Assembly: GCA_964534745.1 (NCBI GenBank)
Contig: CAZHQW010000002.1
Span: 45,661 to 109,660, forward strand
Direction: 5' to 3'
Length of the DNA: 64,000 nt
Origin: G020354785 sp964534745
Lineage (GTDB): Bacteria > Bacteroidota > Bacteroidia > Bacteroidales > UBA10428
This document shows, one piece after another, positions 1 through 10,500 of this stretch. The first letter of the stretch is position 1. Every line of letters begins with the position of its first letter. Position numbers and translations under genes: made by a program. The notes under the pieces were generated by a model. The model saw only the letters and a list, made by a program, of their open reading frames with translations, made no database searches and had not been told where the DNA came from.

Positions 1-1
1 C

Positions 2-934
2 ATGCTGCATACTGTAGAAAGAGTCATTCAGGTTACAGTTGAGATAGTGGACATCCCGGGTTTAACAAAAGGTTCAAACAAGGGCGAAGGCATTGGCAAC
101 AAGTTCCTTGCAGATATCAGAAATTCAGATGCGCTGATCCACGTGCTTCGCTGTTTTGATGATGAAAAACTACCACATATCGAGGGCTCTGTAGATCCGG
201 TAAGGGATATTGAAACAATAGATTTCGAACTGCAGCTGAAAGATATCGAATCAGTGGAGAAGAAGATTCAACAGGTTGAGAAAGCTGCAAAATCAGGGGA
301 TAAAGAATCTGCGCATGCAGCGGAGGTACTGGGAAAGGTAAGGACACATCTCGATTCCTTCAGTAATGTTCGCGATATGAATATTGACATTTCAGATAAA
401 GTAATCATTGATGAACTGTTTTTACTCACAGCCAAGCCTGTTATGTGCGTCTGTAATGTGAATGATGATAATGCTTCCAGCGGCAACAGATATGTCGAGC
501 AGGTAAAACAGGCTCTGAAAGGACAGGGCGCGGAGATTATTTTTGTGGCCGGACAGCTCGAGGCTGAAATATCGGAATTTGAAGACGAGAATGACAGGGC
601 AGAATTCCTGAAGGAAGCAGGATTAAGTGAGCCCGGTGTCAACCGGCTGATACGTTCCGCTTACTCCATGCTGGATCTGATTTCGTTTTTTACCATGAAT
701 AACAACGAAATAAGGGCATGGACCATTAAGAAAGGGACGACAGCACAGCAGGCTGCAGGAGTTATTCACAGCGATATGGAACGCGGATTTATTCGCACCG
801 AGGTTATGAAATACGAAGATTTTGTGAACCTGGGCTCCGAACATGCATGCAGGGAAAAAGGGAAGCTGGCTGTTGAGGGAAAAAATTATATAGTCAGTGA
901 TGGTGACATACTTCATATAAGGTTTAATGTCTGA
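2..934 (+). CDS. ychF: Ribosome-associated ATPase YchF, 5' end missing
   Basis: OBG-family P-loop ATPase that binds ribosomes and hydrolyses ATP rather than GTP. The readable part is 310 residues and begins at about residue 57 of the usual ~365, so the Walker A loop lies upstream of the window and the first ATG seen is not the true start. The G3 motif DIPG is at residues 17-20 of the visible part, followed by the family-typical KGSNKGEGIGN stretch. The G4 position reads NVND (152-155), the altered motif that gives YchF its ATP preference in place of NKxD. A helical insertion follows, and a C-terminal TGS domain (about 225-310) ends in the characteristic FNV. It stands alone here, about 100 bases before the phosphatase-like gene. 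Confidence 0.95.
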   Translation: MLHTVERVIQVTVEIVDIPGLTKGSNKGEGIGNKFLADIRNSDALIHVLRCFDDEKLPHIEGSVDPVRDIETIDFELQLKDIESVEKKIQQVEKAAKSGDKESAHAAEVLGKVRTHLDSFSNVRDMNIDISDKVIIDELFLLTAKPVMCVCNVNDDNASSGNRYVEQVKQALKGQGAEIIFVAGQLEAEISEFEDENDRAEFLKEAGLSEPGVNRLIRSAYSMLDLISFFTMNNNEIRAWTIKKGTTAQQAAGVIHSDMERGFIRTEVMKYEDFVNLGSEHACREKGKLAVEGKNYIVSDGDILHIRFNV

Positions 935-1038
935 AATATAAATTACTGCCCCTTAATATGTCAATATCTATATAACTTTTTTTCATTAAAAAGAATAAAA
1001 ATAGGCTATCTTAGCAGCTTTGTTTTAAAAAGTTATAT

Positions 1039-2697
1039 ATGTTGAACATGAAATTCCGGCCTTTGTGTATAGTGATATTTCTTTTTTTAATTAATCATGT
1101 TTGTATACCCCAGGATAATACACGCATACCGTCAGAGAATCCCAGGCTTATTATCGGAATTATTGTCAGCCAGATGCGCAGCGATTTTATCTACCGCTTC
1201 TGGGACAAGTACGAAGAAGACGGATTTAAAAAATTAATTACCAGGGGAACATACTGTAAGAATGCAAGCTTCAATTATCTGCTGTCACAGGATGGAGTGG
1301 GTCATGCGACAATAGCCACAGGAGCCTTGCCGGCCAGTCACGGAATAGTCTCAAAAGAGTGGTATCTTAGCTTGCAGGATAAAATTGTTCAGAGTATAGA
1401 AGATGAAAAATACAATACAGTAGGAGGCAGTTACGAATCAGGAAAATATTCTCCTGAGAATTTGATGTGTACCACATTTTCTGATGAACTCCGCCTGTCA
1501 AACAATCTGAAATCAAAAGTCTTTGGCATATCCCTTGATCCTGCACCTGCCATATTATCCAGCGGACATACTGCAAACGGTGTATACTGGTTTGATGAAA
1601 AAACCGGCAACTGGGTAACAAGCACCTATTATGCCGATTCACTCCCTTCATGGGTAAGGGATTTCAATTCCAGAAAATTCCAGGACGTTTACCTTGAGAG
1701 GGAATGGAACACTCTTTTACCTGTTAACAGCTATAGCGAGAGCCTTTCCGATAACAACAAGTATGAAAAAGGAATAAAGGGTCAGACTGTATTTCCATAT
1801 AACCTTTATGAATTGGCAAATGTTAAAAAACGGAAGCCGGATTATAACGTTCTCAAGTCTACCCCCTTCGGCAATTCTTTTGTTAAGGATTTTGCCATTT
1901 CTTGTATAGTGAATGAAAATCTGGGCAAAGACAAATATCCTGATGTTTTAAACATTTGTTTTACTTCAACTGAATATATCGGCAGCCTTTTTGGCCCGAA
2001 TTCAGTCGAGGTTGAGGATGCCTTCCTGAGACTTGATCAGGAACTGGCTCATTTTCTCAATTTTATTGACGAGACCATAGGCAAGGAAAATGTATTGATA
2101 TATCTGGCTTCTGATCATGGTATTTCACATATGCCAGATTATTTGAATGACTTTAAAATCCCTGCAGGATATTTTAACGAGAAGGGTGCGGTAGCATTAT
2201 TGAAAAGTGCATTAAGCAATGTATACGGACAGGGAGACTGGGTAAAGGCATATAATTCGCAACAGGTATACCTGAACCGGACATTAATAGAAGATGCCAA
2301 AATACCTTTAAATGAAATCCAGGACTATACAGCACGGTTTCTGTTGCAGTTTTCAGGTGTTGCCAACACGGTAACTTCCACTACTTTGCAGACAACCAAT
2401 TTCAGCGGTGGCATTTTTGAAAAAATCCAGAATGGATTTAACCAGAAACGTTCCGGGGATGTTATAATCAATCTTAAGTCAGGATGGATAGAAAAGGGCG
2501 AGGAATCATCAAATACAGGCCTATCCTATGCATACGATTCGAGGATACCAATAATCTGGTATGGATGGAAAATAGGACGAAATACTATTCTTAAGCCTGT
2601 AGATATCAGAGATATTGCTCCAACTATATCAGCTTTTTTAAATATTACATATCCCAATGCCTGCACAGGCAATCCTGTTTTGGAACTTATAAAATAA
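1039..2697 (+). CDS. PafA-like alkaline phosphatase family protein, probable pseudoenzyme
   Basis: Secreted protein of 552 residues with a signal peptide (about residues 1-25), alignable by eye over its whole length with Elizabethkingia-type PafA phosphatase. Conserved scaffold: QMRxD near the N-terminus, GHATIATG, the FGPNSVEVED block, SDHG and a YDSR-IP block near the end. The catalytic set is almost entirely replaced. The first metal Asp is Ser (VSQMR for VDQMR), the nucleophile Thr is Asp (DGVGH for TAIGH), the Asn is Lys (SKEW for GNDW), and the Lys/Arg pair is Asp/Ala (SLDPA for SLKDR). The metal Asp and His in STDYVGH are Glu and Ser (STEYIGS), and the late His is also lost. Only the Asp-His of SDHG remains. 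It is therefore probably non-catalytic, perhaps a binding or structural protein. A stem-loop follows the stop codon. Confidence 0.85.
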   Translation: MLNMKFRPLCIVIFLFLINHVCIPQDNTRIPSENPRLIIGIIVSQMRSDFIYRFWDKYEEDGFKKLITRGTYCKNASFNYLLSQDGVGHATIATGALPASHGIVSKEWYLSLQDKIVQSIEDEKYNTVGGSYESGKYSPENLMCTTFSDELRLSNNLKSKVFGISLDPAPAILSSGHTANGVYWFDEKTGNWVTSTYYADSLPSWVRDFNSRKFQDVYLEREWNTLLPVNSYSESLSDNNKYEKGIKGQTVFPYNLYELANVKKRKPDYNVLKSTPFGNSFVKDFAISCIVNENLGKDKYPDVLNICFTSTEYIGSLFGPNSVEVEDAFLRLDQELAHFLNFIDETIGKENVLIYLASDHGISHMPDYLNDFKIPAGYFNEKGAVALLKSALSNVYGQGDWVKAYNSQQVYLNRTLIEDAKIPLNEIQDYTARFLLQFSGVANTVTSTTLQTTNFSGGIFEKIQNGFNQKRSGDVIINLKSGWIEKGEESSNTGLSYAYDSRIPIIWYGWKIGRNTILKPVDIRDIAPTISAFLNITYPNACTGNPVLELIK

Positions 2698-2700
2698 AAA

Positions 2701-2726
2701 GAAGGCATCTGTTACCAAATGCCTTC
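2701..2726 (+). terminator. Stem-loop after the PafA-like gene
   Basis: Perfect 8-bp inverted repeat GAAGGCAT / ATGCCTTC with a 10-base loop, starting 3 bases after the stop codon. The downstream side is AT-rich but lacks a clean run of T, so this is a probable rather than textbook intrinsic terminator. The upstream run of A would serve as a T-run on the other strand. Confidence 0.55.
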
Positions 2727-2957
2727 AATTTACAAATTAAACAAAACTACTAACTAAACCAACTTGGGCAAAACCGTCTAACCAATTAAAATTATGAGAA
2801 TTGCTTCAGATAAATTCTTAATTAAGCTGATTTCTACTGTTAGATACGACATTAATAAAAAGGAGTTAGTTTAATTACATCAATGACATAAATATATTGA
2901 TTAAAGAATTGATATCTTAAACAAAAAAAGAGAACCGGTTATAAAATAATATAAGTA

Positions 2958-4535
2958 ATGAATATCCTAAAGATTTTAAGATTAATTATAGCAACATATG
3001 CACTATTAAATTTGCCAGCCGGTGTTAGTTCCCAGTGTAATTACTGGATCTTTTTTACTGACAAGAAAGGGGTTGAATTTGATCCTTACCTGTATTTTGA
3101 TCCGCGGGCTATAACCAGAAGAAATGAACTTAACCTTGATTTAAATGATACAACAGATATGCCGGTAAGAAATGACTACATAAAACGCGTTGAAAAAATT
3201 ACCGGCAAAGTAAATTCAGTAAGCAGATGGTTCAATGCAGTGTCTGTTTGTGCAACCCCTGATAAAATAGATGCTGTCAATGAACTGGATTTTGTGGAAA
3301 GGACTATGCCTGTCAGTATGATTGCCCGGACTGCCGCGTTTGATCATGAGTTTGTACTATCTGGACCAAAGATGGATCTGCTGATAAAACAAACCGAACG
3401 GATGGGTGCAAAGCTTTTTGAAAAATATGGTATCGATGGCAGCGGAGTACGTATTGCTGTATTTGACGGAGGTTTCCCAGGAGTGAACAGGCGCCCTGTT
3501 TTTGAACACCTGAGGGCAAAGGGACGCATAATTAAAACATATGATTTTGTTAAAAAGAGAGATAATGTCTATTCGGGTGCTACCCACGGAACAATGGTCT
3601 TATCATGTATTGCCGGACAATATAACGGTATTAATATAGGACTTGCTGCCGGTGCTGAGTTTTTGCTTGCAAGGACAGAAAGGCAAACCGAACCATTTTC
3701 AGAGGAAGAAAACTGGCTGGCTGCCGTAGAATGGGCAGATAGGAATGGTGCCGACATGATTAACAGTTCCCTTGGCTATACTTACCACAGATACTTCCCC
3801 TCTGACATGGATGGAAAAACCAGCCTGGTTGCCAGGGCAGCAAATCTGGCTGCATCAAAAGGAATACTGGTTATTAATGCCATGGGTAATGACGGAAGTA
3901 AAAAATGGGAATTCCTTGGCACTCCTGCAGATGCGGACAGTGTATTGTCCGTTGGAGGCATTGATCCTGATACTGATTACCATATTTATTTCAGTTCCCT
4001 GGGCCCGACCTTTGATAAAAGAAGAAAGCCCAATGTCTCGGCATATGGAGAAGTGATAGCTGCCAAAAGAAAAAAGCTGGCAAAATTACAGGGAACTTCA
4101 TTTTCAACTCCTTTGGTAACCGGATTTGCTGCATGTGTCAGGCAGTTAAAACCTGAACTGTCAAATATGGAACTCTTAAAGGAGATTGAAAGATCAGCGC
4201 ATTTGTTCCCGTATTATGATTATGCCCACGGCTACGGCATACCGCAGTCCGTTTACTTTTTTAAAAGTGCATCGCACGACACCCTGGAAACAGTCCGTTT
4301 TGAATTAATTAATAATATTTTAAAAGTGAAGATTAACGAACTTATTGATCTTGAAAAGGAAGGTGAAAGTAATTTACTGTTCTATCATATAGAAAATCAT
4401 GATAAAGTTCTTGATAAATATGCCGTGATTGAAGTATTTCAGCATGATGTCATCGAGTTCCCGGTAGCAGATTACAGAAATAATGAATTGCTGAGAGTTC
4501 ATTTCAGGGGATATACAGCAGAATATAAATTTTAA
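2958..4535 (+). CDS. Secreted subtilisin-like serine protease (peptidase S8)
   Basis: 525 residues with a signal peptide ending near Ser-Ser-Gln (25-26). An N-terminal propeptide-like region (about 27-150) precedes the catalytic domain. The triad is intact: Asp170 in AVFDGG, His210 in ATHGT and Ser381 in GTSFSTP; Asn311 in MGNDG supplies the oxyanion hole. About 100 residues of beta-rich sequence follow the catalytic domain. I see no type-A or type-B T9SS sorting domain at the C-terminus, so export beyond the periplasm is not shown. The next gene begins 13 bases after the stop and is probably co-transcribed. ATG start; no clear Shine-Dalgarno. Confidence 0.93.
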   Translation: MNILKILRLIIATYALLNLPAGVSSQCNYWIFFTDKKGVEFDPYLYFDPRAITRRNELNLDLNDTTDMPVRNDYIKRVEKITGKVNSVSRWFNAVSVCATPDKIDAVNELDFVERTMPVSMIARTAAFDHEFVLSGPKMDLLIKQTERMGAKLFEKYGIDGSGVRIAVFDGGFPGVNRRPVFEHLRAKGRIIKTYDFVKKRDNVYSGATHGTMVLSCIAGQYNGINIGLAAGAEFLLARTERQTEPFSEEENWLAAVEWADRNGADMINSSLGYTYHRYFPSDMDGKTSLVARAANLAASKGILVINAMGNDGSKKWEFLGTPADADSVLSVGGIDPDTDYHIYFSSLGPTFDKRRKPNVSAYGEVIAAKRKKLAKLQGTSFSTPLVTGFAACVRQLKPELSNMELLKEIERSAHLFPYYDYAHGYGIPQSVYFFKSASHDTLETVRFELINNILKVKINELIDLEKEGESNLLFYHIENHDKVLDKYAVIEVFQHDVIEFPVADYRNNELLRVHFRGYTAEYKF

Positions 4536-4548
4536 ACCATAAGATACA

Positions 4549-5268
4549 ATGAAGAAATCATTCCTGATATTGTTTACAGTATTATTTACCTGTAGCATCG
4601 GGTATACACAGAAAGTACTGTTGGAAAAGAATGTTAAGGATAATGCCTATTCAAGGAAAAAAGGACCCAACATGAAGTATTTTTCACATATTCTCATCGG
4701 ATATGAGTTATTTGCCAGTCCGCCCGATGATAAGGGGGCAAAAATAGTATACGGCTCGTCATCATCTCTTGATATCGGGTACAGGCACAAATTCAAGATA
4801 CTTGAATTCTATTCCATCGGATTCAGCACTGAATATTCGTTCAGCAAATATATTATCAGGCAGACAGAAAATAAATTACTGCCAAATACGCTGCAGCATG
4901 ACAAGGAAAAATTGAGGTTCAACAATGCCCGACTCGAGTTTTACAACCGCTTTAATTTTGACAAAAGAGGAAATACGCTTGGCAAATATTTTGATATCGG
5001 CCTTTACGGAGACTGGACCTTTGCAACAAACCATTATACAAAAGACAAAGCTCTCGATGAAACCAATATGTCGGAGCTGACAGTGGTAAAATATACAAGG
5101 CTGCAGTACCCCAGAAACTACAATTACGGACTGACAGTCCGCTTTGGCATGAATAAGATCTCTCTTTCAGCGAACTACAGGCTTTCAGATTTATTTAAAG
5201 AAGAGTATCAGTTACCTGAGTTACCCACATTTTCTGTCGGGCTTGAACTGGCATTGTATAGTAACTAA
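4549..5268 (+). CDS. Secreted beta-rich protein, possible small outer-membrane barrel
   Basis: 239 residues, function not recognised. A signal peptide (about 1-20, ending YTQ) is followed by alternating hydrophobic/polar segments rich in Tyr, Phe and Gly, such as FYSIGFSTEYSFS, YFDIGLYGDWTF, NYGLTVRFGM and ISLSANYRL. The last strand is FSVGLELALYSN. This pattern is typical of 8-10 strand outer-membrane barrels, although the C-terminal residue is Asn, not Phe. It starts 13 bases after the subtilase gene and is likely in the same transcription unit; whether it partners with the protease cannot be told from sequence. Confidence 0.75.
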   Translation: MKKSFLILFTVLFTCSIGYTQKVLLEKNVKDNAYSRKKGPNMKYFSHILIGYELFASPPDDKGAKIVYGSSSSLDIGYRHKFKILEFYSIGFSTEYSFSKYIIRQTENKLLPNTLQHDKEKLRFNNARLEFYNRFNFDKRGNTLGKYFDIGLYGDWTFATNHYTKDKALDETNMSELTVVKYTRLQYPRNYNYGLTVRFGMNKISLSANYRLSDLFKEEYQLPELPTFSVGLELALYSN

Positions 5269-5320
5269 CAGCTATTTCTGCCGCTCAGTTATTAAGGTAA
5301 TAGTATTAAACAGTCCAGTG

Positions 5321-6238
5321 TCAGGATTTTATTTTCAGAAAATCCAGAATATCGTTCCGGTTGGGAGCCGAGGGCTGTGCACCAAGCCTGGTTACCGATA
5401 ATGCAGCTGCGGCATTCGCAAATCTTACTGCTTCCCAGATGTTTTTCTTTTCAGTTAGCGCCACGGCAAGTGCTCCGTTAAAAATATCTCCGGCAGCAGT
5501 CGTGTCAACAGCATGAACCTTAAATCCACCTACAAGCTCCGAACCGCTGCTGTCCAGTATAAGGGCTCCCTTCCTGCCTATGGTAATAATAACTTTGTTT
5601 ACACCCTTTGATATAAGTATTCTCCCTGCATCTTCGGCAGCTCCTTCATCTTCTATCTTTATTCCTGTAAGCATCTCAGCCTCAGCCTCATTGGGAGTCA
5701 ATATAGTTACAATCTTCAGCAGATCAATAGGCAGTGGCTGTCCGGGTGCCGGATTAAGAATAACCCTTATCCCGTTATCATATGCAAATTTGGCAGCATA
5801 CTGAACTGTCTTCAGCGGTATCTCGAGCTGCATGAGTAAAATATCTGATGCCAGTATAGCCTCTTTGGCGGCCGTTATATCATATACAGACAAATTTAAA
5901 TTTGCTCCGGAAGCAACGGCAGTGCAGTTCTCACCACCCTCCGCAACAAATATCTCTGCAATACCCGAAGGGGCATCCTTATCCTTTACTATAAAATCTG
6001 TATTTATTCCTTCTTCTTTAAATCCTTTCAAGGCCTGCTCCCCAAAAATATCCTCACCGACACGTGCCACAAATGTAACCTTGCCCCCTGCCCTGGCTGC
6101 AGCAACGGCCTGATTCGCCCCTTTACCTCCGGGAGCAGTGCTGAACTTACCTCCTAAAACAACTTCTTTTGGTCCCGGAATACGGGGACCCTTGATTATC
6201 ATATCTGTATTGGAACTTCCAATGACTGTAATATTCAT
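5321..6238 (-). CDS. rbsK: Ribokinase
   Basis: PfkB-family sugar kinase of 305 residues that would phosphorylate ribose at O5 with ATP. Seen: N-terminal GSSNTDM (sugar-binding Asp), the GGKGANQAVAAARAG signature 1, NPAPG, a TPNEAEA block, and the C-terminal signature DTTAAGDIFNGAL with catalytic Asp in AGD. The usual Thr of AGDTFNG is Ile here, a small deviation outside the catalytic Asp. I chose the ATG at 6238; an in-frame TTG one codon upstream at 6241 is less likely. No ribose transporter or regulator lies beside it, so the gene is isolated, convergent with the upstream plus-strand gene pair. Confidence 0.93.
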   Translation of the reverse strand: MNITVIGSSNTDMIIKGPRIPGPKEVVLGGKFSTAPGGKGANQAVAAARAGGKVTFVARVGEDIFGEQALKGFKEEGINTDFIVKDKDAPSGIAEIFVAEGGENCTAVASGANLNLSVYDITAAKEAILASDILLMQLEIPLKTVQYAAKFAYDNGIRVILNPAPGQPLPIDLLKIVTILTPNEAEAEMLTGIKIEDEGAAEDAGRILISKGVNKVIITIGRKGALILDSSGSELVGGFKVHAVDTTAAGDIFNGALAVALTEKKNIWEAVRFANAAAALSVTRLGAQPSAPNRNDILDFLKIKS

Positions 6239-6241
6239 CAA

Positions 6242-6622
6242 TATTGGATTTATATTGTCATTACTTATTTAACCGTCTAAAGTTAACAAAAAGTAAATTA
6301 AAAAAAATACTAATATATATTTTGAAATTAACAATGGCAGCCATCGAAAACTAGACTGCCCGCTACACTGGCTGTATCATTGATATCCCTAAATAACTGT
6401 TGTTTCATAAGTCTGAAGACAATCAACATAATTGTTGATAAAATTAGTCCTGCCCTAAAATCAAAAAATCTAATTTTCTAATAAAAAACAAGTTAGCTCA
6501 GGGAGGTTCAATTTTAAAATTAATTTGTACCCTCATTAAATAAATATTTATTAAATTCGGCCACGGTAAGTATTTAAAATTTTATTTAAAACTATTTTCT
6601 TTATTTAAGAAAACAGGAAATC
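6242..6622. other. Intergenic region between rbsK and the acyltransferase gene
   Basis: 381 bases of AT-rich divergent spacer that should hold promoters for both flanking genes. It contains a perfect 7-bp inverted repeat with a 4-base spacer at 6422-6439 (ATCAACA / TGTTGAT), which could be an operator, and a 14-base AT palindrome AATAAATATTTATT shortly before the acyltransferase gene. I find no complete TAnnTTTG promoter box with a matching upstream TTG, no ORF and no RNA gene. Confidence 0.5.
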
Positions 6623-7438
6623 ATGCAGATAAGATTTGGGAACCTTCTTACTCAAAAAGATACTTCACCTGAATATAACCTGGCAACCGACAATCTTATT
6701 TATCTTTCAGATAAAAAATATATTGTAAAACTCGCTGAAAATCTTATTGAAGTTGATGAAGTATTGAAACTTAGGTTTGAGGTGTTTAATCTGGAGCTGA
6801 AAGAAGGGCTGGATTCCTCATTTTCTACTTTGCGTGATGAGGATAAATTTGACCGCCAATGTCATCATCTGCTGGTTATTGAAAAAGCCACAAACAGGAT
6901 TGTCGGCACTTACCGCCTCCAAACACTCGAAGCGGCAAAGAAAGGGCATGGCTTCTATTCATCGGGAGAATTTAACCTTAATAAATTAGGAAGAAAAATA
7001 CTGCGCAAGTCAGTTGAAGTGGGAAGAGCATGTATTGATAAGGATCACAGAAACAGCAGGGCTTTATTTCTACTGTGGAAAGGTATTGCCCAATATATGT
7101 TCTATTCGCAAAAACGCTATCTTTTTGGTTGCTGCTCCATTAGCAGCCAGGATCCTGTTGTGGGAAAAATATTCATGAATTACCTTGAACGAAATAACTA
7201 TGTTCACGAGAAAATATCCACTGCCCCTGTAAGCGGACTTGAATGTTATCCCGATGGACTGAAAGTCCCTTTTAGGGAAAAGGTAGATATGCCGTCTCTT
7301 ATGGATATGTATCTCAGGTATGGAGCAAAAGTCTGTGGGCCCCCGGCTATCGACCGGGCTTTTAAAACTATAGATTTCTTTATTGTGCTGGACACAAATG
7401 ATTTGGACCCGGAGACCCATGAGATGTTTTATAATTAA
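6623..7438 (+). CDS. GNAT-fold N-acyltransferase, OlsB/GlsB-like (amino-lipid synthesis)
   Basis: 271 residues resembling the Acetyltransf_5 family, which contains OlsB (ornithine N-acyltransferase) and Bacteroides GlsB (glycine N-acyltransferase); these use acyl-ACP to make phosphorus-free membrane lipids. Visible family features are LRFEVFNLELKEG near residue 50, the DEDKFDRQCHHLLV block with DxxD and HH, IVGTYRLQT, and VEVGRACI, which corresponds to the acyl-donor binding strand. The substrate amino acid cannot be told. The second acyltransferase needed for the di-acyl lipid (OlsA/GlsA type) is not next to it. A weak Shine-Dalgarno AGGAAA lies just upstream of the ATG. Confidence 0.85.
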   Translation: MQIRFGNLLTQKDTSPEYNLATDNLIYLSDKKYIVKLAENLIEVDEVLKLRFEVFNLELKEGLDSSFSTLRDEDKFDRQCHHLLVIEKATNRIVGTYRLQTLEAAKKGHGFYSSGEFNLNKLGRKILRKSVEVGRACIDKDHRNSRALFLLWKGIAQYMFYSQKRYLFGCCSISSQDPVVGKIFMNYLERNNYVHEKISTAPVSGLECYPDGLKVPFREKVDMPSLMDMYLRYGAKVCGPPAIDRAFKTIDFFIVLDTNDLDPETHEMFYN

Positions 7439-7563
7439 CTTGCATCATAATCTAATTAAGCTTTAAGATTTCGAATTTATTCTTAATCTAAAATGCCTGT
7501 AAAAATTGTTTCTTATCAATTAGTTGACTAAATTAGATAAGGATAATAAACAAGCATGTTAGA

Positions 7564-10500
7564 TTGTTGCAAAAGTATGCTATAAGATATTTGACAATTG
7601 TTGGCCTGATTTTTTATCTGAAAATCGGAATACTTGCATCATATACCCGGCCAAAATGTTATACGACAGCCAACGGCTTATCCCACAATAATATAAATTG
7701 TATATTACTGACAGACAGGGGTTTCTTATGGATTGGAACAAAATACGGACTTAACAGATATGACGGTTACAGATTTGTAAATATCAGAAATATACAGGGA
7801 GATACGAATTCACTTTCAGATAATAACATTACGGCATTAGCTGCTGACTCATCATCAGATTTATGGATAGGCACAAGCATGGGCCTGAATCATTATAACA
7901 TCAAAACCATGAACTTCAATGCCTATTATTACAATCCTCAGGACAGCAATAGCATCTCCGGAAACCGCATCAATGACCTTCATATAGATGGCGACAATAC
8001 CGTATGGATTCTCGCAGGAAACGTATTGAACAGCATTGATATTAAGAAAAACAGGGTGCATCGCTATCATATCCCCGGTAATTCAGAAAAACCAGATGAA
8101 CTTAAGCTCTTTACACTTGAGGAGGACCTTAATAACATGATATGGATAGGATCATCAAATGGTTTGTACTGCTTTGACAAATCAAGCAACAAGTTTTTGG
8201 AAATAGAATACAGTATCCCTGAATACTCAGTTAAATCTATCCTCATGGATGATGCAGGTAATTTATGGCTTGGCACTGATCGTGGATTACTGAAAATCAT
8301 TAAAAGCAAAGGCATTATTAAAAAGTATTATAATGATCTAAATGCGGATAATCCTGAAATCATTAATTCCATTAGCTGCCTGTCATACTGGGATGCCAAC
8401 AGCCTGATGCTGGGGACTGAGTTGGGGCTGCATATATTTAACATAAACGAAGAAAAGTATAACTCAGTGAATGATCCTTTTTCTGCTACCGAAAAACTAA
8501 CCTATTATCCGGTCAGGTGCATGCATACTGATTCCACAGAGCTGGTATGGATCGGGACTTCCTATGGCCTGTTCAAGATTAACAAAAATCCGCCGGTCTT
8601 TAGTAATTACAGTATTGATAAGCTAACCGGACTGAAAGGGATGAATATAACATCAATTTATATGGACAGGGACGGAAAGCTCTGGATAGGAACTCAAAAT
8701 TACGGATTGAATATCATCAATAAAAAAAGCCAGGAAATAATTAACTACAGTAAATATAATTTCAACAAGGAACGGAGAATCCGCAGCAATAAAGTTTCGG
8801 TAATATTTGAAAATAGTGAAGGCAATATTTACCTTGGAACAGGAAAAGGTGTCATGCTTTATGAGCGTAAAAATAAAAATTTTAAAAGCCTGAGCGAAAA
8901 GACAACTTCCTGCAGTTGTGATACATTCATGAACAGTGAGGTTTATGACATTCTAGAAGACTCGCTTAAAACCCTGTGGTTTGCTACCAGCAGCGGACTA
9001 TACTCGCTGAAGGCCGGCAGGCAAAAACGTTTGCATCATCATAAACTCGGGGAGACGGAAGAAACAGTTATATTAAACCCGGTATTTGTTTTGGAGACAG
9101 CTGATAATAATCATCTATGGATTGGAACCAGTAACGGATTGATTCTTTTTAATACAGAAACCGGTAATTTTAAAAAATATACTTCCGACTCGGCAAACCA
9201 GGAAGTGAGGATTACAAGCAATTCAGTATTCTCATTGTATAAAGATTTGAACAATAGATTATGGGTAGGCACTGAAGGAGGCTTAACCATGATAGCCCAG
9301 CCCTCACTGACATCAAAAAATTATATTACAGAAACAGGTCTGTCAAGACGGTTTATTTATGCAATAGTTGAAGACAATGGAAATAACCTGTGGCTTGCCA
9401 CAGATAAAGGCATTATAAAATTTAATAAAAATGATGAGAGCTTCAGGCCGTATGACGAACCAGAAGGATTATTAATCAGTGAATTTATTGAAAGATCATA
9501 CTTTAAAACCGCTTATGGAGAAATATTCCTCGGGGGCATACAGGGATTCTGTTCATTTCATCCTGACTCCCTGATTATGAATTTACATGTCCCCAGGATT
9601 GAAATAACAAAAATAAAATATATTAACAGAAACCTTATTTATAGCATTTATAAAGAAAATTTCGATTCTGTAATGCTCCCCAAATGCAACTATTTCACAA
9701 TTGAATTTTCTGCGCTTGATTTTGTAGCCCCTTTCAAAAATCAGTATATGTATACACTTCATAAAATCGGTGGCAAACCGGACTGGATAAAGTGCGGTAA
9801 TATGAATTATGTAAGCTTCAGTGATATCACCCCCGGAACATACATCTTCCAGGTCAGGGGCACCAACAATGATCTTGTATGGAATAATGAGGGCAAATCA
9901 ATGAAAATTATTATCCAGACATCGGTCTGGAGATCAAGGAAGGCTGTAATCATCTATATCATTGTCGCAACACTGGTTATTATAATGCTGGTCATATACA
10001 GAAAACTAAGACTCAAAAGAATAAGGTATATTAATCAGGAAAAAGAGAATATTGCTAAACAGATTCTTGAACAGAAAGAAGAACTTATAGCAAAGAATAA
10101 GAATATCATGGATAGCATAAAATATGCAAAACGAATTCAATCAGCTCTAATGCCCCCCGAAACTTCATTTAAGTCAATTTTTCCGGATTCTTTCATTTTA
10201 CACATCCCAAAAGATATTGTAAGCGGTGATTTCTACTGGTTCAGCAAAATTGGAGACAAAGCTTTTATTGCTGCAGTGGACTGCACCGGACATGGAGTGC
10301 CGGGGGCTTTCATGTCTATAATAGGAATTGAATTGTTCAGAAACATAACTAATATTGAAGGTATAAAACAGCCGGCCCAGATACTGATGACTCTTAACAG
10401 GGACTTCCAGAAGATCTTTCATGATACGGATATTATCTCCTTCAGGGATGGAATGGATTTGGCTTTTTGTGCATTCGACAATAAGAAAATGATACTTGAA

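Noticed and set aside
6422..6439. Intrinsic terminator for a short transcript
   Set aside because: Stem is only 7 bp and AT-rich with no T-run; an operator is a better guess, kept in the intergenic entry only.
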